Shown here one piece after another: positions 18,181 to 26,339 of a stretch of DNA of 37,251 nt; within the stretch, counting starts at the first letter, position 1; each line of letters starts with the position of its first letter. A program made the position numbers and the translations under genes. The stretch lies in assembly GCA_902589475.1 (NCBI GenBank), contig CACITD010000025.1, forward strand, positions 1-37,251, given 5' to 3'. Source of the stretch: an uncultured Alphaproteobacteria bacterium. Lineage in GTDB: Bacteria; Pseudomonadota; Alphaproteobacteria; Thalassobaculales; Thalassobaculaceae. The notes under the pieces were generated by a model. The model searched no databases, was not told the DNA's origin, and saw only the letters and a list, made by a program, of their open reading frames with translations.

Positions 18181-19602
18181 TTATGTGCCAGACAACGCAG
18201 GGGATTTCTTATGATAATCTGTAATGTGTTGGAATGCGGCCGCCATCTGAAAGAGTTGTCCCTCATGGTATGGTCTGCCGATTATTTGAAAGCCAAGAGG
18301 TAGGCCCGTACTAGAAAATCCCCCAGGAACATTGATAGAAGGAAGACCATAGTAGTTTATAGGCCGTGTATACCCAGTTAATCTTCTCAACATTTGGGGT
18401 AGCTCATCTGAATCACCAACATCTATTTCTGATAAAGTGGGTGCAGCTTCTCCAACGGTCGGTAATAGCACCACATCACAGAATGAAAAAGCGGCATTAT
18501 TATATAGCTGTAAATGGTGAGAACGTAGGCTTAAAGCCTCTAGGTATCGTGTCGCAGAAATGCCAAGCCCTATTTCAATCCGACGCCTTACTTGCGGCGA
18601 ATAATCCTCCCTTTTTTCCTTGAGCCACTTCCTGTGTATAGTTGCTGCTTCCGAACGTGTTATTACATTAGATAAGGCATTCAATTCATCTTGGTCGGGG
18701 AGACTTATTTCAATAATTTTTGCACCTAGGCTTTCATATTGTTTTATCGTTCTATTTATCATTTCTGAGACTTCATCGCTGGGTTTTATACCCCCGAAGG
18801 TTGGATCAATTCCTATGCAAACACCTTTTACTTCTTTCGAGCACATTGCCTCATAATCTGGAACAGGCTCTTTGCCTGCAGTTGGATCTTTTTTGTCCTC
18901 TCCCGCTATCGTGTAGAATAATCTAGCGCAGTCCAAGGCCGTTCGGGCTAGAGGACCGAAACAATCTAACGAAAAAGATAATGGCATCCCACCTCGCCGG
19001 CTAACTCTACCCTGCGTGCCTTTTATTCCCACTAAACCACAAAGGGCTGAAGGAATACGCACTGAGCCCCCGGTATCTGAACCTAAGGCCCCGTAAACAA
19101 GTCGAGCAGCAACTGCTGCTCCGGATCCAGATGATGAACCACCAGGCGCACACTCAATATTCCAGGGGTTCCTGCAATCACCAAAATGTTCGTTCTGGCC
19201 GGCAGGCCCGCTCGCAAATTCCGACATATTTAACCCGCCAACATGTATAGCACCTGCCGCGTCTAACTTATGTAACACTGTCGCGGTATAGGAGGGCCTG
19301 AACTCTCTTTGAATTTTAGAACCACCAGTTGAAATAAAACCACGTCGGTAAAACATGTCTTTGTGAGCCAAAGGCACGCCATGCAAGCTCCCAAGCTGAT
19401 CTCCTGATGCTATAGCCTTGTCAGCGTATTTTGCAGCCTTAATGGCTTCTTCACGATAGACAGAAATAAAACAGTTTAATTTTGGCTGCAGATCCTCAAT
19501 CTTCTCAAGACAATTCCTTGTTACCTCCTCAGAAGAAAAATCCTTCTTTCGAATACCTGCCGCAACTTCGGTCAAACTATATTCTAGAATTGCGTCACTC
19601 AT
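18181..19602 (-). CDS. amidase-signature hydrolase with a GatC/AtzG-like partner
   Basis: A 473-residue amidase-signature enzyme with its full triad: Lys81 (in PLAHKDM), cis-Ser156 (in APGGSSSGSG) and nucleophile Ser180 (in GSDTGGSVRIPS). Spacings of 75 and 24 residues match the family. The enzyme should hydrolyse a linear amide in the cytoplasm, releasing ammonia or an amine. The ATG at 19602 sits in an eight-base overlap (ATGAGTGA) with the small upstream gene; a longer upstream start would run back into that gene without reason. Coupling to a small GatC-like protein recalls GatA/GatC and the AtzE/AtzG complex of cyanuric acid breakdown, where AtzE acts on carboxybiuret. Placement inside a ring-opening operon suggests it acts on an opened-ring product. 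The exact substrate is unknown. Confidence 0.93.
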   Translation of the reverse strand: MSDAILEYSLTEVAAGIRKKDFSSEEVTRNCLEKIEDLQPKLNCFISVYREEAIKAAKYADKAIASGDQLGSLHGVPLAHKDMFYRRGFISTGGSKIQREFRPSYTATVLHKLDAAGAIHVGGLNMSEFASGPAGQNEHFGDCRNPWNIECAPGGSSSGSGAAVAARLVYGALGSDTGGSVRIPSALCGLVGIKGTQGRVSRRGGMPLSFSLDCFGPLARTALDCARLFYTIAGEDKKDPTAGKEPVPDYEAMCSKEVKGVCIGIDPTFGGIKPSDEVSEMINRTIKQYESLGAKIIEISLPDQDELNALSNVITRSEAATIHRKWLKEKREDYSPQVRRRIEIGLGISATRYLEALSLRSHHLQLYNNAAFSFCDVVLLPTVGEAAPTLSEIDVGDSDELPQMLRRLTGYTRPINYYGLPSINVPGGFSSTGLPLGFQIIGRPYHEGQLFQMAAAFQHITDYHKKSPALSGT

Positions 19603-19831
19603 GAGTATTGTTATTCCCAGTGTTTTTGATTTCATTCATTACTCTTAAGAAATCAGCCGGTTCATCATCAAAATTCAATCCGTTTGATGCCTGTTCAGCA
19701 AGCCTATTAATGGGTTCTAGCATTATGGAGAGCCCTTCTGCATCTGCCTCGTTTACCGAGTGGCCGTGCAATCGAGTAAATAAAAGTTCCATAAAATTAC
19801 TATCGTATGTTGTCTTTTTCTCTTGTTTCAT
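19595..19831 (-). CDS. small AtzG/GatC-like amidase partner subunit
   Basis: A 78-residue, acidic, mostly helical protein. Its centre, LEPINRLAEQASNGLNFDDEPADF (about residues 38-61, helix then F-D-D-E-P), follows the pattern of the DUF4089/AtzG family: a helix of hydrophobics and alanines, then an acidic turn with proline before a short tail. Known AtzG proteins are vestigial GatC-like subunits that bind and stabilise AtzE-type amidases. The gene ends inside the start of the amidase (ATGAGTGA), the arrangement expected of an obligate complex. I chose ATG 19831 because GAAGG lies six bases upstream; an in-frame TTG at 19837 would abut it. Family assignment is by pattern and context, not by clear identity. 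Confidence 0.68.
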   Translation of the reverse strand: MKQEKKTTYDSNFMELLFTRLHGHSVNEADAEGLSIMLEPINRLAEQASNGLNFDDEPADFLRVMNEIKNTGNNNTHE

Positions 19832-19837
19832 TGTCAA

Positions 19838-19842
19838 CCTTC
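19838..19842 (-). promoter_or_regulatory. ribosome binding site of the small amidase subunit
   Basis: GAAGG on the minus strand, six bases before ATG 19831. This fixes the start of the AtzG-like gene two codons inside the longest open frame. It lies within the 16-base gap after the SDR stop. Confidence 0.55.
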
Positions 19843-19847
19843 AATAA

Positions 19848-20603
19848 TTACGGAAGATAGGTTCCTCCATTAACATGATATACTTGGCCGGTTACCATAG
19901 AAGCTTTATCGGAACACAAAAAAACGGCCATATCGGCGATTTCATCAGGTTTAGTCATTCTACCCAAAGGACTTGTTTCCGCCTTTTCTTTTAATTCCTC
20001 TTCGGAATGTCCATACCTAGGTTGTGCTGTATCTGTTAACCCAGGCGCAACCGCATTCACTCTTATTTTATGTGGGGCTAATTCTAAAGCTGCAGCCCGG
20101 GTCAAACCTACAATACCCGCTTTACTTGCACAATAATGAGTTCCACTAGGAGAGTTACCACTTATGGCTTGGGAAGCTAAGTTGATAATAACTCCCGATA
20201 TATTTTTACGCTGCATTGACTTAGCGGCGGCCTGCATACAAAAAAACGTACCCTTTAGATTTATATTTAAGACAAAGTCCCAATCACTCTCTTCCATATC
20301 CAACAGGGGCACGCGAGGAAACATACCGGCATTATTAATGAGAACATCGATCTTTCCAAATTTTTCCTCTACCTGAGCTACAATATTTCTAGCTTCTTCA
20401 ACCACTGATACATCGCCTTTAACTAATTCAACTTTAACGCCAAAGACTTCGGCTTCTTTTGCTACGGAGAGGGCTTTTTGCTCATCATTGTGCCAATTAA
20501 CCGCGACATTCGCACCCTCTTTAGCAAAGTTAAGGACCATAGAACGACCAATCCCTTGCTGAGCTCCTGTGACTAAAACAGACTTACCTTTATATTGGGA
20601 CAT
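19848..20603 (-). CDS. short-chain dehydrogenase/reductase (classical SDR)
   Basis: A 251-residue classical SDR. The cofactor motif TGAQQGIG lies near 12-19, NNAG near 89-92, catalytic Ser in INLASQA and the YxxxK pair in HYCASKAG. The C-terminal VTGQVYHVNGG is typical of the 3-oxoacyl-ACP reductase/glucose dehydrogenase-like group. An NAD(P)-dependent oxidation or reduction of a hydroxyl or carbonyl is expected. The operon position, between HyuB copy 3 (48 bases upstream) and the small amidase subunit (16 bases downstream), suggests it processes an intermediate of the same pathway. A GTG one codon earlier is an alternative start; AGGAAGGA upstream could serve either. Confidence 0.9.
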   Translation of the reverse strand: MSQYKGKSVLVTGAQQGIGRSMVLNFAKEGANVAVNWHNDEQKALSVAKEAEVFGVKVELVKGDVSVVEEARNIVAQVEEKFGKIDVLINNAGMFPRVPLLDMEESDWDFVLNINLKGTFFCMQAAAKSMQRKNISGVIINLASQAISGNSPSGTHYCASKAGIVGLTRAAALELAPHKIRVNAVAPGLTDTAQPRYGHSEEELKEKAETSPLGRMTKPDEIADMAVFLCSDKASMVTGQVYHVNGGTYLP

Positions 20604-20651
20604 CACAGATTTTCCTTCCTTCTATTGATGAAAGCCGTATTCAGACCTTTT

Positions 20652-22295
20652 TTAGGACTTTCTATTTACTTGATCGGCGATGACGGATTGCTGACTGCGT
20701 TCTTTTATGTCGCCGTACCCGCCACCTCCAGCAGTTTCCACAACAACTCGGTCGCCAGGTTGTAACTTTTGTATTATTTTCGAATTTATAACTTCTGTTG
20801 TCCCATCGAGACGGTAAATAACTGATTGAGCGAGAGCACCAGCACCTCCCGACGAGATACCCTGTGCAGCATACGCATGTCGTTCTCCTCTATGCGTAAA
20901 AATTACCTCTCCTTTTAAAACTTCATACTCTCTTATAATTCCAAGTCCTCCCCTAAACTTCCCGGCCCCGCCAGAACCTTTTCTAAGTTCGGTTTTGTTG
21001 ATGCGGATTGGCACGTCGAGCTCCAGCGCTTCAATTGGCAGGTTCATACAATTCGTTCCATCAGTTTCGATTACATCAACACCGTCCATACCCTCACTCG
21101 CACCGCTTCCAGAAGCAACCAACTCGCCAACAACATAACGTGAGCCATCTTCTCTTTCGCCCCCAAAGGCGAGTAGTAGAAGCTCACCCGCGGCGTCAGC
21201 TACTGCTCGCTGTGGATCGGCTTTTCCTAGAGCACTAGTAATGCAGCCTGCAACACGCTTCATAGTAGACGTTCGCGCATTAACAGCAGCCGGTTCCTCC
21301 GGATTAACGATACTTCTTTCAGGAAGTTTGAGACTTATAGGGCGAAAACAACCACCATTTATTGGCACATCAGCGTCTATCATTGCGTGTACGGCGAAAT
21401 AGGCCGCTGCATAGGCTCCTGAGGGCATTAAGTTAAATGGGCCCTTTACTTGTTTATTTGTTCCTGTGAAGTCTAAATAAATTTCATCATCGTCGATTTT
21501 AACACTAACATTTATTTTAATCGCCACATCCAGATCTACACCATCATTATCTAGGTAATCTATGTGAGAAAACATGCCGTTAGGCAGACCCTTTATAGCA
21601 TCTCGCGTCATTATTTCTGACCTATCCAGCAGCTCTGAGAAAATATATTTTATTTTCTCAGAGCCGTATTTCTCTGCAAGAGAAACAAGCCTTCGTCGTC
21701 CGATCTGACAAGCTGCCACTTGAGCATTCAAATCTCCCTCAAAACTATCTGGCAAACGAACATTTAAACGTAATATTTTTATGAGCGTACTATTGACCTC
21801 GCCTCGACCGTAATATTTTAAAGGTGGTATCCTAATGCCTTCCTGGAAAATCTCAGTTGCGTTCGTAGGAACAGACCCGGGTGTCATACCACCTACATCT
21901 TGGTGGTGAGTCATAGCGGCACTGAAAGCTATTGGCACGCCGCCCTCAAAAATAGGCATTATGAGCGCAATATCCGGCAAGTGCGTTCCACCTAAATAAG
22001 GATCATTCATAATAAAAATGTCACCGTCTTCCATTGTATCTAGTGGGAATTCCTCTAGAACTTTCCTAACCATGGGTATTAGGGTTGCTAAGTGGAATGG
22101 GAGTGCAATAGCCTGTGCTAGCGTTTCGCCGCTTAACGTAAAAAGGCTAGCCGAGGCGTCAAGCCCTTCCTTAACTATTGGAGAAAATGAGCTTTTAAAA
22201 AGAGTCGACTGCATCTCATTCGCAATCCCCTCGAGCTTATTTCGGACAACTTCAACAAGAACTGGGTCCAATGAAATCTGCGCTGCATTTTTCAA
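20652..22295 (-). CDS. hydantoinase B subunit (HyuB), copy 3, TTG start
   Basis: A 547-residue HyuB protein. Metal-region motifs are NDPYLGGTHLPDIAL near 97-111 (His105, Asp108) and MTHHQDVGG near 128-136 (His130/131, Asp133). The C-terminal GSGGAGKFRGGLG and ETAGGGGYGD are typical. After these the chain ends in a short basic tail without DYGV. The start is TTG in a four-base overlap (TTGA) with the stop of HyuA copy 3, supported by GGAGAG six bases upstream. Together with HyuA copy 3 it should form one two-subunit enzyme. The next gene, an SDR, follows after 48 bases. Substrate unknown. Confidence 0.94.
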   Translation of the reverse strand: MKNAAQISLDPVLVEVVRNKLEGIANEMQSTLFKSSFSPIVKEGLDASASLFTLSGETLAQAIALPFHLATLIPMVRKVLEEFPLDTMEDGDIFIMNDPYLGGTHLPDIALIMPIFEGGVPIAFSAAMTHHQDVGGMTPGSVPTNATEIFQEGIRIPPLKYYGRGEVNSTLIKILRLNVRLPDSFEGDLNAQVAACQIGRRRLVSLAEKYGSEKIKYIFSELLDRSEIMTRDAIKGLPNGMFSHIDYLDNDGVDLDVAIKINVSVKIDDDEIYLDFTGTNKQVKGPFNLMPSGAYAAAYFAVHAMIDADVPINGGCFRPISLKLPERSIVNPEEPAAVNARTSTMKRVAGCITSALGKADPQRAVADAAGELLLLAFGGEREDGSRYVVGELVASGSGASEGMDGVDVIETDGTNCMNLPIEALELDVPIRINKTELRKGSGGAGKFRGGLGIIREYEVLKGEVIFTHRGERHAYAAQGISSGGAGALAQSVIYRLDGTTEVINSKIIQKLQPGDRVVVETAGGGGYGDIKERSQQSVIADQVNRKS

Positions 22296-24334
22296 GAATC
22301 ACTCTCCATTCTAATTAACAACAACGAGCCGGTTTCCAGCACGCTACCTTTCCACCCCCTTGGAACCCATGTTGTTGTATCCCCCTGCTCTATAATAACA
22401 GGCCCTTCAATACTCGATCCAATTTGCATAAAAGATCGATCTATGACAGGAACGGTTAAACGTTGCTCCTCAGAATCAACAAAGACCTGTCTACTACCTT
22501 TGAGACAATCACCTTGATTAATAAAAACCTCGGATGTTGGAGGAATTGTCGCAAGCCGATGTACGGACCTCAAATTTACTATGCGCACTGCAGCTTCCAC
22601 AGAATGCCCGTAGACACGGTCATGTAAAACAAGAAAGTCGCGATATAGTTTCTCAAGAGGTCTTTGTACTCGCAGGTCTAAACCTACCTCCAAGTGATAA
22701 CCCTGCCCAATATAGCAAATGTCTGCAAAGTATGTAGTCTCAACTTTGTTGGAGTCAGCATTTTCGTCATTCATTAATTGGTTTGCTTCGACATCTAATT
22801 TCTCAAGTGTTTTAGAAATTTCCTCGACAGTGGTTCCGTTAAGTTCTTTATTGAAAGAAACGGATACTTCGTGCTCGATGGGAGCATTTAGCAAACCGGA
22901 AGCGGAGAGCACACCAGGATTCTTTGGCACAAGAACTTTGGTGATTTGCAGTTCGTCTGCTAAGGCGCAAGCGTGAAGTGGGCCCGCGCCACCTAATGCC
23001 ATCAACGAAAATTCTCTTGGATCAAATCCTTGTTTTACTGATACTGAACGAATTCCTTCTGACATTTGAGAGACTAAAACCCTATGAATTCCAGAAGCAG
23101 CCTTATCTGGCGAGATTTGCATTGGCTGTGCGATGTATTTTTCAATTGAAAGATGGGCTTTTTGGCCATTTAACTGCAGTCTTCCATTCGCAAAATAATT
23201 AGCATCCAGCAATCCCAGAACCAAAGAGGCATCAGTCACAGTAGGTTTTTCACCTCCTTTATCATAGCAGGCTGGCCCGGGGTCAGACCCGGCCGAATGC
23301 GGCCCTACTTTCAGACCACCAGCACCATCTATCCACGCCACGCTGCCTCCGCCAGAACCAATGGCATTTACGTCAACCATTGGAACGCGGACAGAAAAAG
23401 TATCTATCACACCTTCTTGGCGAAGAAGGGGTTTCGAATTATTTATCAGCGCAATATCACAGCTGGTCCCACCAATGTCGACAGTGATAAGATTTTGAAA
23501 CCCATTTGTCCTTCCTTCCTCTAGGGCACCAATAACCCCCCCTGCAGGTCCTGAAAGAAACAACCTAACAGGCCGAGCTCTAGCAGTTTTACATCCAGCT
23601 AAACCACCCCGCGATTGCATGACTTGTAATGGAGCTTTAACACCCTCGTTTTGTAGTGCTTCCGACAAGTTGGAAAGATAAGTATCAACAGTCGGTTTTA
23701 TGTATGCATCAAAAGCTGTGACAACGGTTCGTTCATACTCTCTGAATACTGGGTCTACCTGACTGGAAAGTGAGACTGTCAAGTTAGGCCATTTTCTTGA
23801 TATTATTTCTTGGGCTTGCAGCTCATGTAATGGATTTACGAACGAAAAAAGAAAGGTTATTGCTAAGGCATCAACGCCCTGGATTAATAATTCTTCTACC
23901 GCTCTTATTAGGCTATCTTCATTTAGAGGCTTTATTATATCTCCATCAGAACCAATTCGTTCGATTACCCCTACTCTTCTTGCTCCTGGGGCCAAAAAAA
24001 TGGGCGTTTCGGGTCTTAGACGCACACTGTACATTTGGGTTCGCATTTGCCTACCTATCTCAAGGACATCCCTAAACCCCTCCGTAGTCAGCAAGCCAAC
24101 ATTTGCACCTTTACGTTCCAGAACCGCATTAGTCGCAACCGTAGTGCCGTGGGCAAAAACAGATATCTCAGCAGGAGCTGTCTCTGTTTGACTTATTATC
24201 TCTCTGATGCCTGCAATTACACCTTTGCTTGGATCATGGGGTGTACTAGGCACCTTAAAAGTTAACGTTTTGCCATCTCTTGAAACGCATGAAAAATCAG
24301 TAAAAGTCCCCCCAACGTCAACACCAATCTGCAT
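22292..24334 (-). CDS. hydantoinase/oxoprolinase A subunit (HyuA), copy 3
   Basis: A 680-residue HyuA protein beginning MQIGVDVGGTFTDFS. Other landmarks are AHGTTVATNAVLERKG, the second phosphate motif DIGGTSCDIAL, GSGGGSVAWID and GPHSAGSDPGPACYDKGG. The C-terminal end IEQGDTTTWVP is the usual closing beta region. It starts four bases after HyuB copy 4 and overlaps HyuB copy 3 by four bases, so this A-B pair is translationally linked on both sides. The role is ATP-dependent activation of a cyclic amide or similar carbonyl in partnership with HyuB. By eye it resembles copy 1 more than copies 2 or 4 in the ATNAxLERKG region. Confidence 0.94.
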   Translation of the reverse strand: MQIGVDVGGTFTDFSCVSRDGKTLTFKVPSTPHDPSKGVIAGIREIISQTETAPAEISVFAHGTTVATNAVLERKGANVGLLTTEGFRDVLEIGRQMRTQMYSVRLRPETPIFLAPGARRVGVIERIGSDGDIIKPLNEDSLIRAVEELLIQGVDALAITFLFSFVNPLHELQAQEIISRKWPNLTVSLSSQVDPVFREYERTVVTAFDAYIKPTVDTYLSNLSEALQNEGVKAPLQVMQSRGGLAGCKTARARPVRLFLSGPAGGVIGALEEGRTNGFQNLITVDIGGTSCDIALINNSKPLLRQEGVIDTFSVRVPMVDVNAIGSGGGSVAWIDGAGGLKVGPHSAGSDPGPACYDKGGEKPTVTDASLVLGLLDANYFANGRLQLNGQKAHLSIEKYIAQPMQISPDKAASGIHRVLVSQMSEGIRSVSVKQGFDPREFSLMALGGAGPLHACALADELQITKVLVPKNPGVLSASGLLNAPIEHEVSVSFNKELNGTTVEEISKTLEKLDVEANQLMNDENADSNKVETTYFADICYIGQGYHLEVGLDLRVQRPLEKLYRDFLVLHDRVYGHSVEAAVRIVNLRSVHRLATIPPTSEVFINQGDCLKGSRQVFVDSEEQRLTVPVIDRSFMQIGSSIEGPVIIEQGDTTTWVPRGWKGSVLETGSLLLIRMESDS
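22302..22307 (-). promoter_or_regulatory. ribosome binding site supporting a TTG start
   Basis: GGAGAG on the minus strand, six bases before TTG 22295 of HyuB copy 3, inside the 3' end of HyuA copy 3. It supports the rare start codon and the four-base overlap. Confidence 0.55.
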
Positions 24335-24338
24335 GTAT

Positions 24339-26339
24339 TTAGTCCGTTTCCTTTCTAAGAGTTTCCTCTAACTGAGGAAACTCAGTCAAAAGACCTTCGA
24401 AATAGGTTGAGATCTTTTCACCACTATCAAGTGTTTCCTGATTACCCACCATTTCAAAAATCCGATGTTTTATAAAAAAGCGCCAGTGGATCGGAATTCT
24501 TGCGAGAATTTTTGTTAGGGTGTCATAGTTTGCTTTATTCCATATTTTTTCATATTCAATTCTTCCCACCCCATAATCAAAAAAGTCATTATCGGCAAAG
24601 CTATTCATTAATGCAGACCGTCTTTTTTCAGTCGCCTCTAGATCACAACTTTCATTGGATATAACAACACCGTAATCCTCTAATGCTGACTTGTGCGAAA
24701 CAAACCCTCTTTTCACATCTTGAAAAACCGCGTCTATATCTCGTTCCAAGGGGTTTCCCCAGCCGCCAGCTCCACCCGACGCAACATGCACAACGTCACC
24801 AGGTCCAATCTTGATGAAGTCCAAGTTCCCCAAATTTCTTTCCTCATTTGTGTTGGGGTTTAATAAAAAATAAGATGGTGCTCCTGCCCTACCATTTTGC
24901 ACACCCCATGAGGTAAATCTAGTTCGATCCATGTTTCTCGCGGTTACACGCGTATTAGGAGCAAGTGCTTCAAACCACATTTCAATTGCTGTACCCCCTC
25001 TATACTTCCCCGCACCTCCAGAGTCTTTTGCTAATCCATAACGCTTAATTTTAATTGGCACTTCTATTTCATTAATTTCAACTGGCGTGTTTTTTAGAAA
25101 TGAAGAATTTGCCCCGGAGCCTTCCGTTCCGTCACCTAATGGACTTCCTCCAGCTCCACCCGTAATTGGCCCTACTGCGGCGACCACTCTACGACCCGTT
25201 CTATTGTCGATAGTATTTACGTTCATTATAGGCCCACCACTAGCCGGACTTGCCGGTAGTTTCTCTGGCGCCGCCTGAACAAAAGCACCAAAGATTAATC
25301 CCATGAGCCTTTGCACTGATAAAGTTCTGAGACCCACTGCCGCCGGAAACGCTGGGTTAATCACCGTTCCTTCTGGCAAGATGGAACCAATAGCTCTACA
25401 AACACCCGCATTTAAAAACAGTTTTGGATCGAGAGAATATAAAATATAAATCACGCCAACCATCAACAACGCGTGACGTTCTTGTCCACCAGTTGGGATA
25501 TTGATAGATGATTCGATTTGGGGATCACTTCCCGTGAAATCCAATGTAATGCTGTCGCCAGAAATTATGAGCGTTAAAGCGAGACGGCAGGGGTACCCAT
25601 CTTCTGAATCCTCGTCCATGTAGTCGGCAAAAAAATAGTTTCCATCTGGTAGATCTGAAATAATGGAGCGTGCTTGGGCTTCGGCGTAACTCAGTAAATC
25701 CTGTATACCTGCTTTGAAGACATCGACACCAAATTTATTTATTATTTCGTGCACGCGGCGCTCACCCGTGTTCATAGCCGCAATTTGTGCTTTGAGATCA
25801 CCCCAATTTTGCTCTGGCATACGTACATTAGTAAGCATGATATCCAGAACTTCCTTGTTGAGCTCTCCACGTCGTACAATCTTGGTAGGGGGAATTCGTA
25901 TGCCTTCCTGATGGATTTCTGAAAGCGTTCGGGAAATACTCGCGGGCACCGCACCGCCAACATCTGTATTATGGATATGGCCAACAACAAAAGATACCAA
26001 TTCTCCGCCAAAAAAAACTGGCTTCCAGCAGTGCATGTCGGGCGAATGGGTTGAGACGTGACCACTATAAGGATCATTTGTTATACAAATATCTCCTTCC
26101 TCATACTTGTCTATCATCTCAATGACTGTCTTATAATTTAGACCGACGAACCACGTAACCCCTAATTCCACGGGAGAGGCAAAGGTTTCTCCATCGGGGG
26201 TAGTAATCCCGCAAGTAAAATCTTCTGTCTCTTTTACAAAGGTTGAGTGTGCGGTTCTATAAAGCGTGTAGGCCATACCCTCTGCCGCTGCCCTACTATG
26301 ATTTTTTAAAATCTCCAGGGTAATTTTGTCAATTTTCAT
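24339..26339 (-). CDS. hydantoinase B subunit (HyuB), copy 4, with C-terminal extension
   Basis: A 666-residue HyuB protein, about 110 residues longer than the other three. The core runs to about 550, with TNDPYSGHVSTHSPDMHCW near 87-105 (His98, Asp101; three extra residues before the HxPD motif) and GHIHNTDVGG near 120-129 (Asp126). The GGAGGWGNP region near 500-515 leads to the usual ALEDYGVVI. Beyond it is an additional helical, aromatic-rich segment (KIWNKANYD, IPIHWRFFIKHRIF) of unknown role. Longer alpha-type subunits occur in the acetone/acetophenone carboxylase branch, so this copy may have a distinct chemistry. The start overlaps HyuA copy 4 by four bases (ATGA). Confidence 0.93.
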   Translation of the reverse strand: MKIDKITLEILKNHSRAAAEGMAYTLYRTAHSTFVKETEDFTCGITTPDGETFASPVELGVTWFVGLNYKTVIEMIDKYEEGDICITNDPYSGHVSTHSPDMHCWKPVFFGGELVSFVVGHIHNTDVGGAVPASISRTLSEIHQEGIRIPPTKIVRRGELNKEVLDIMLTNVRMPEQNWGDLKAQIAAMNTGERRVHEIINKFGVDVFKAGIQDLLSYAEAQARSIISDLPDGNYFFADYMDEDSEDGYPCRLALTLIISGDSITLDFTGSDPQIESSINIPTGGQERHALLMVGVIYILYSLDPKLFLNAGVCRAIGSILPEGTVINPAFPAAVGLRTLSVQRLMGLIFGAFVQAAPEKLPASPASGGPIMNVNTIDNRTGRRVVAAVGPITGGAGGSPLGDGTEGSGANSSFLKNTPVEINEIEVPIKIKRYGLAKDSGGAGKYRGGTAIEMWFEALAPNTRVTARNMDRTRFTSWGVQNGRAGAPSYFLLNPNTNEERNLGNLDFIKIGPGDVVHVASGGAGGWGNPLERDIDAVFQDVKRGFVSHKSALEDYGVVISNESCDLEATEKRRSALMNSFADNDFFDYGVGRIEYEKIWNKANYDTLTKILARIPIHWRFFIKHRIFEMVGNQETLDSGEKISTYFEGLLTEFPQLEETLRKETD

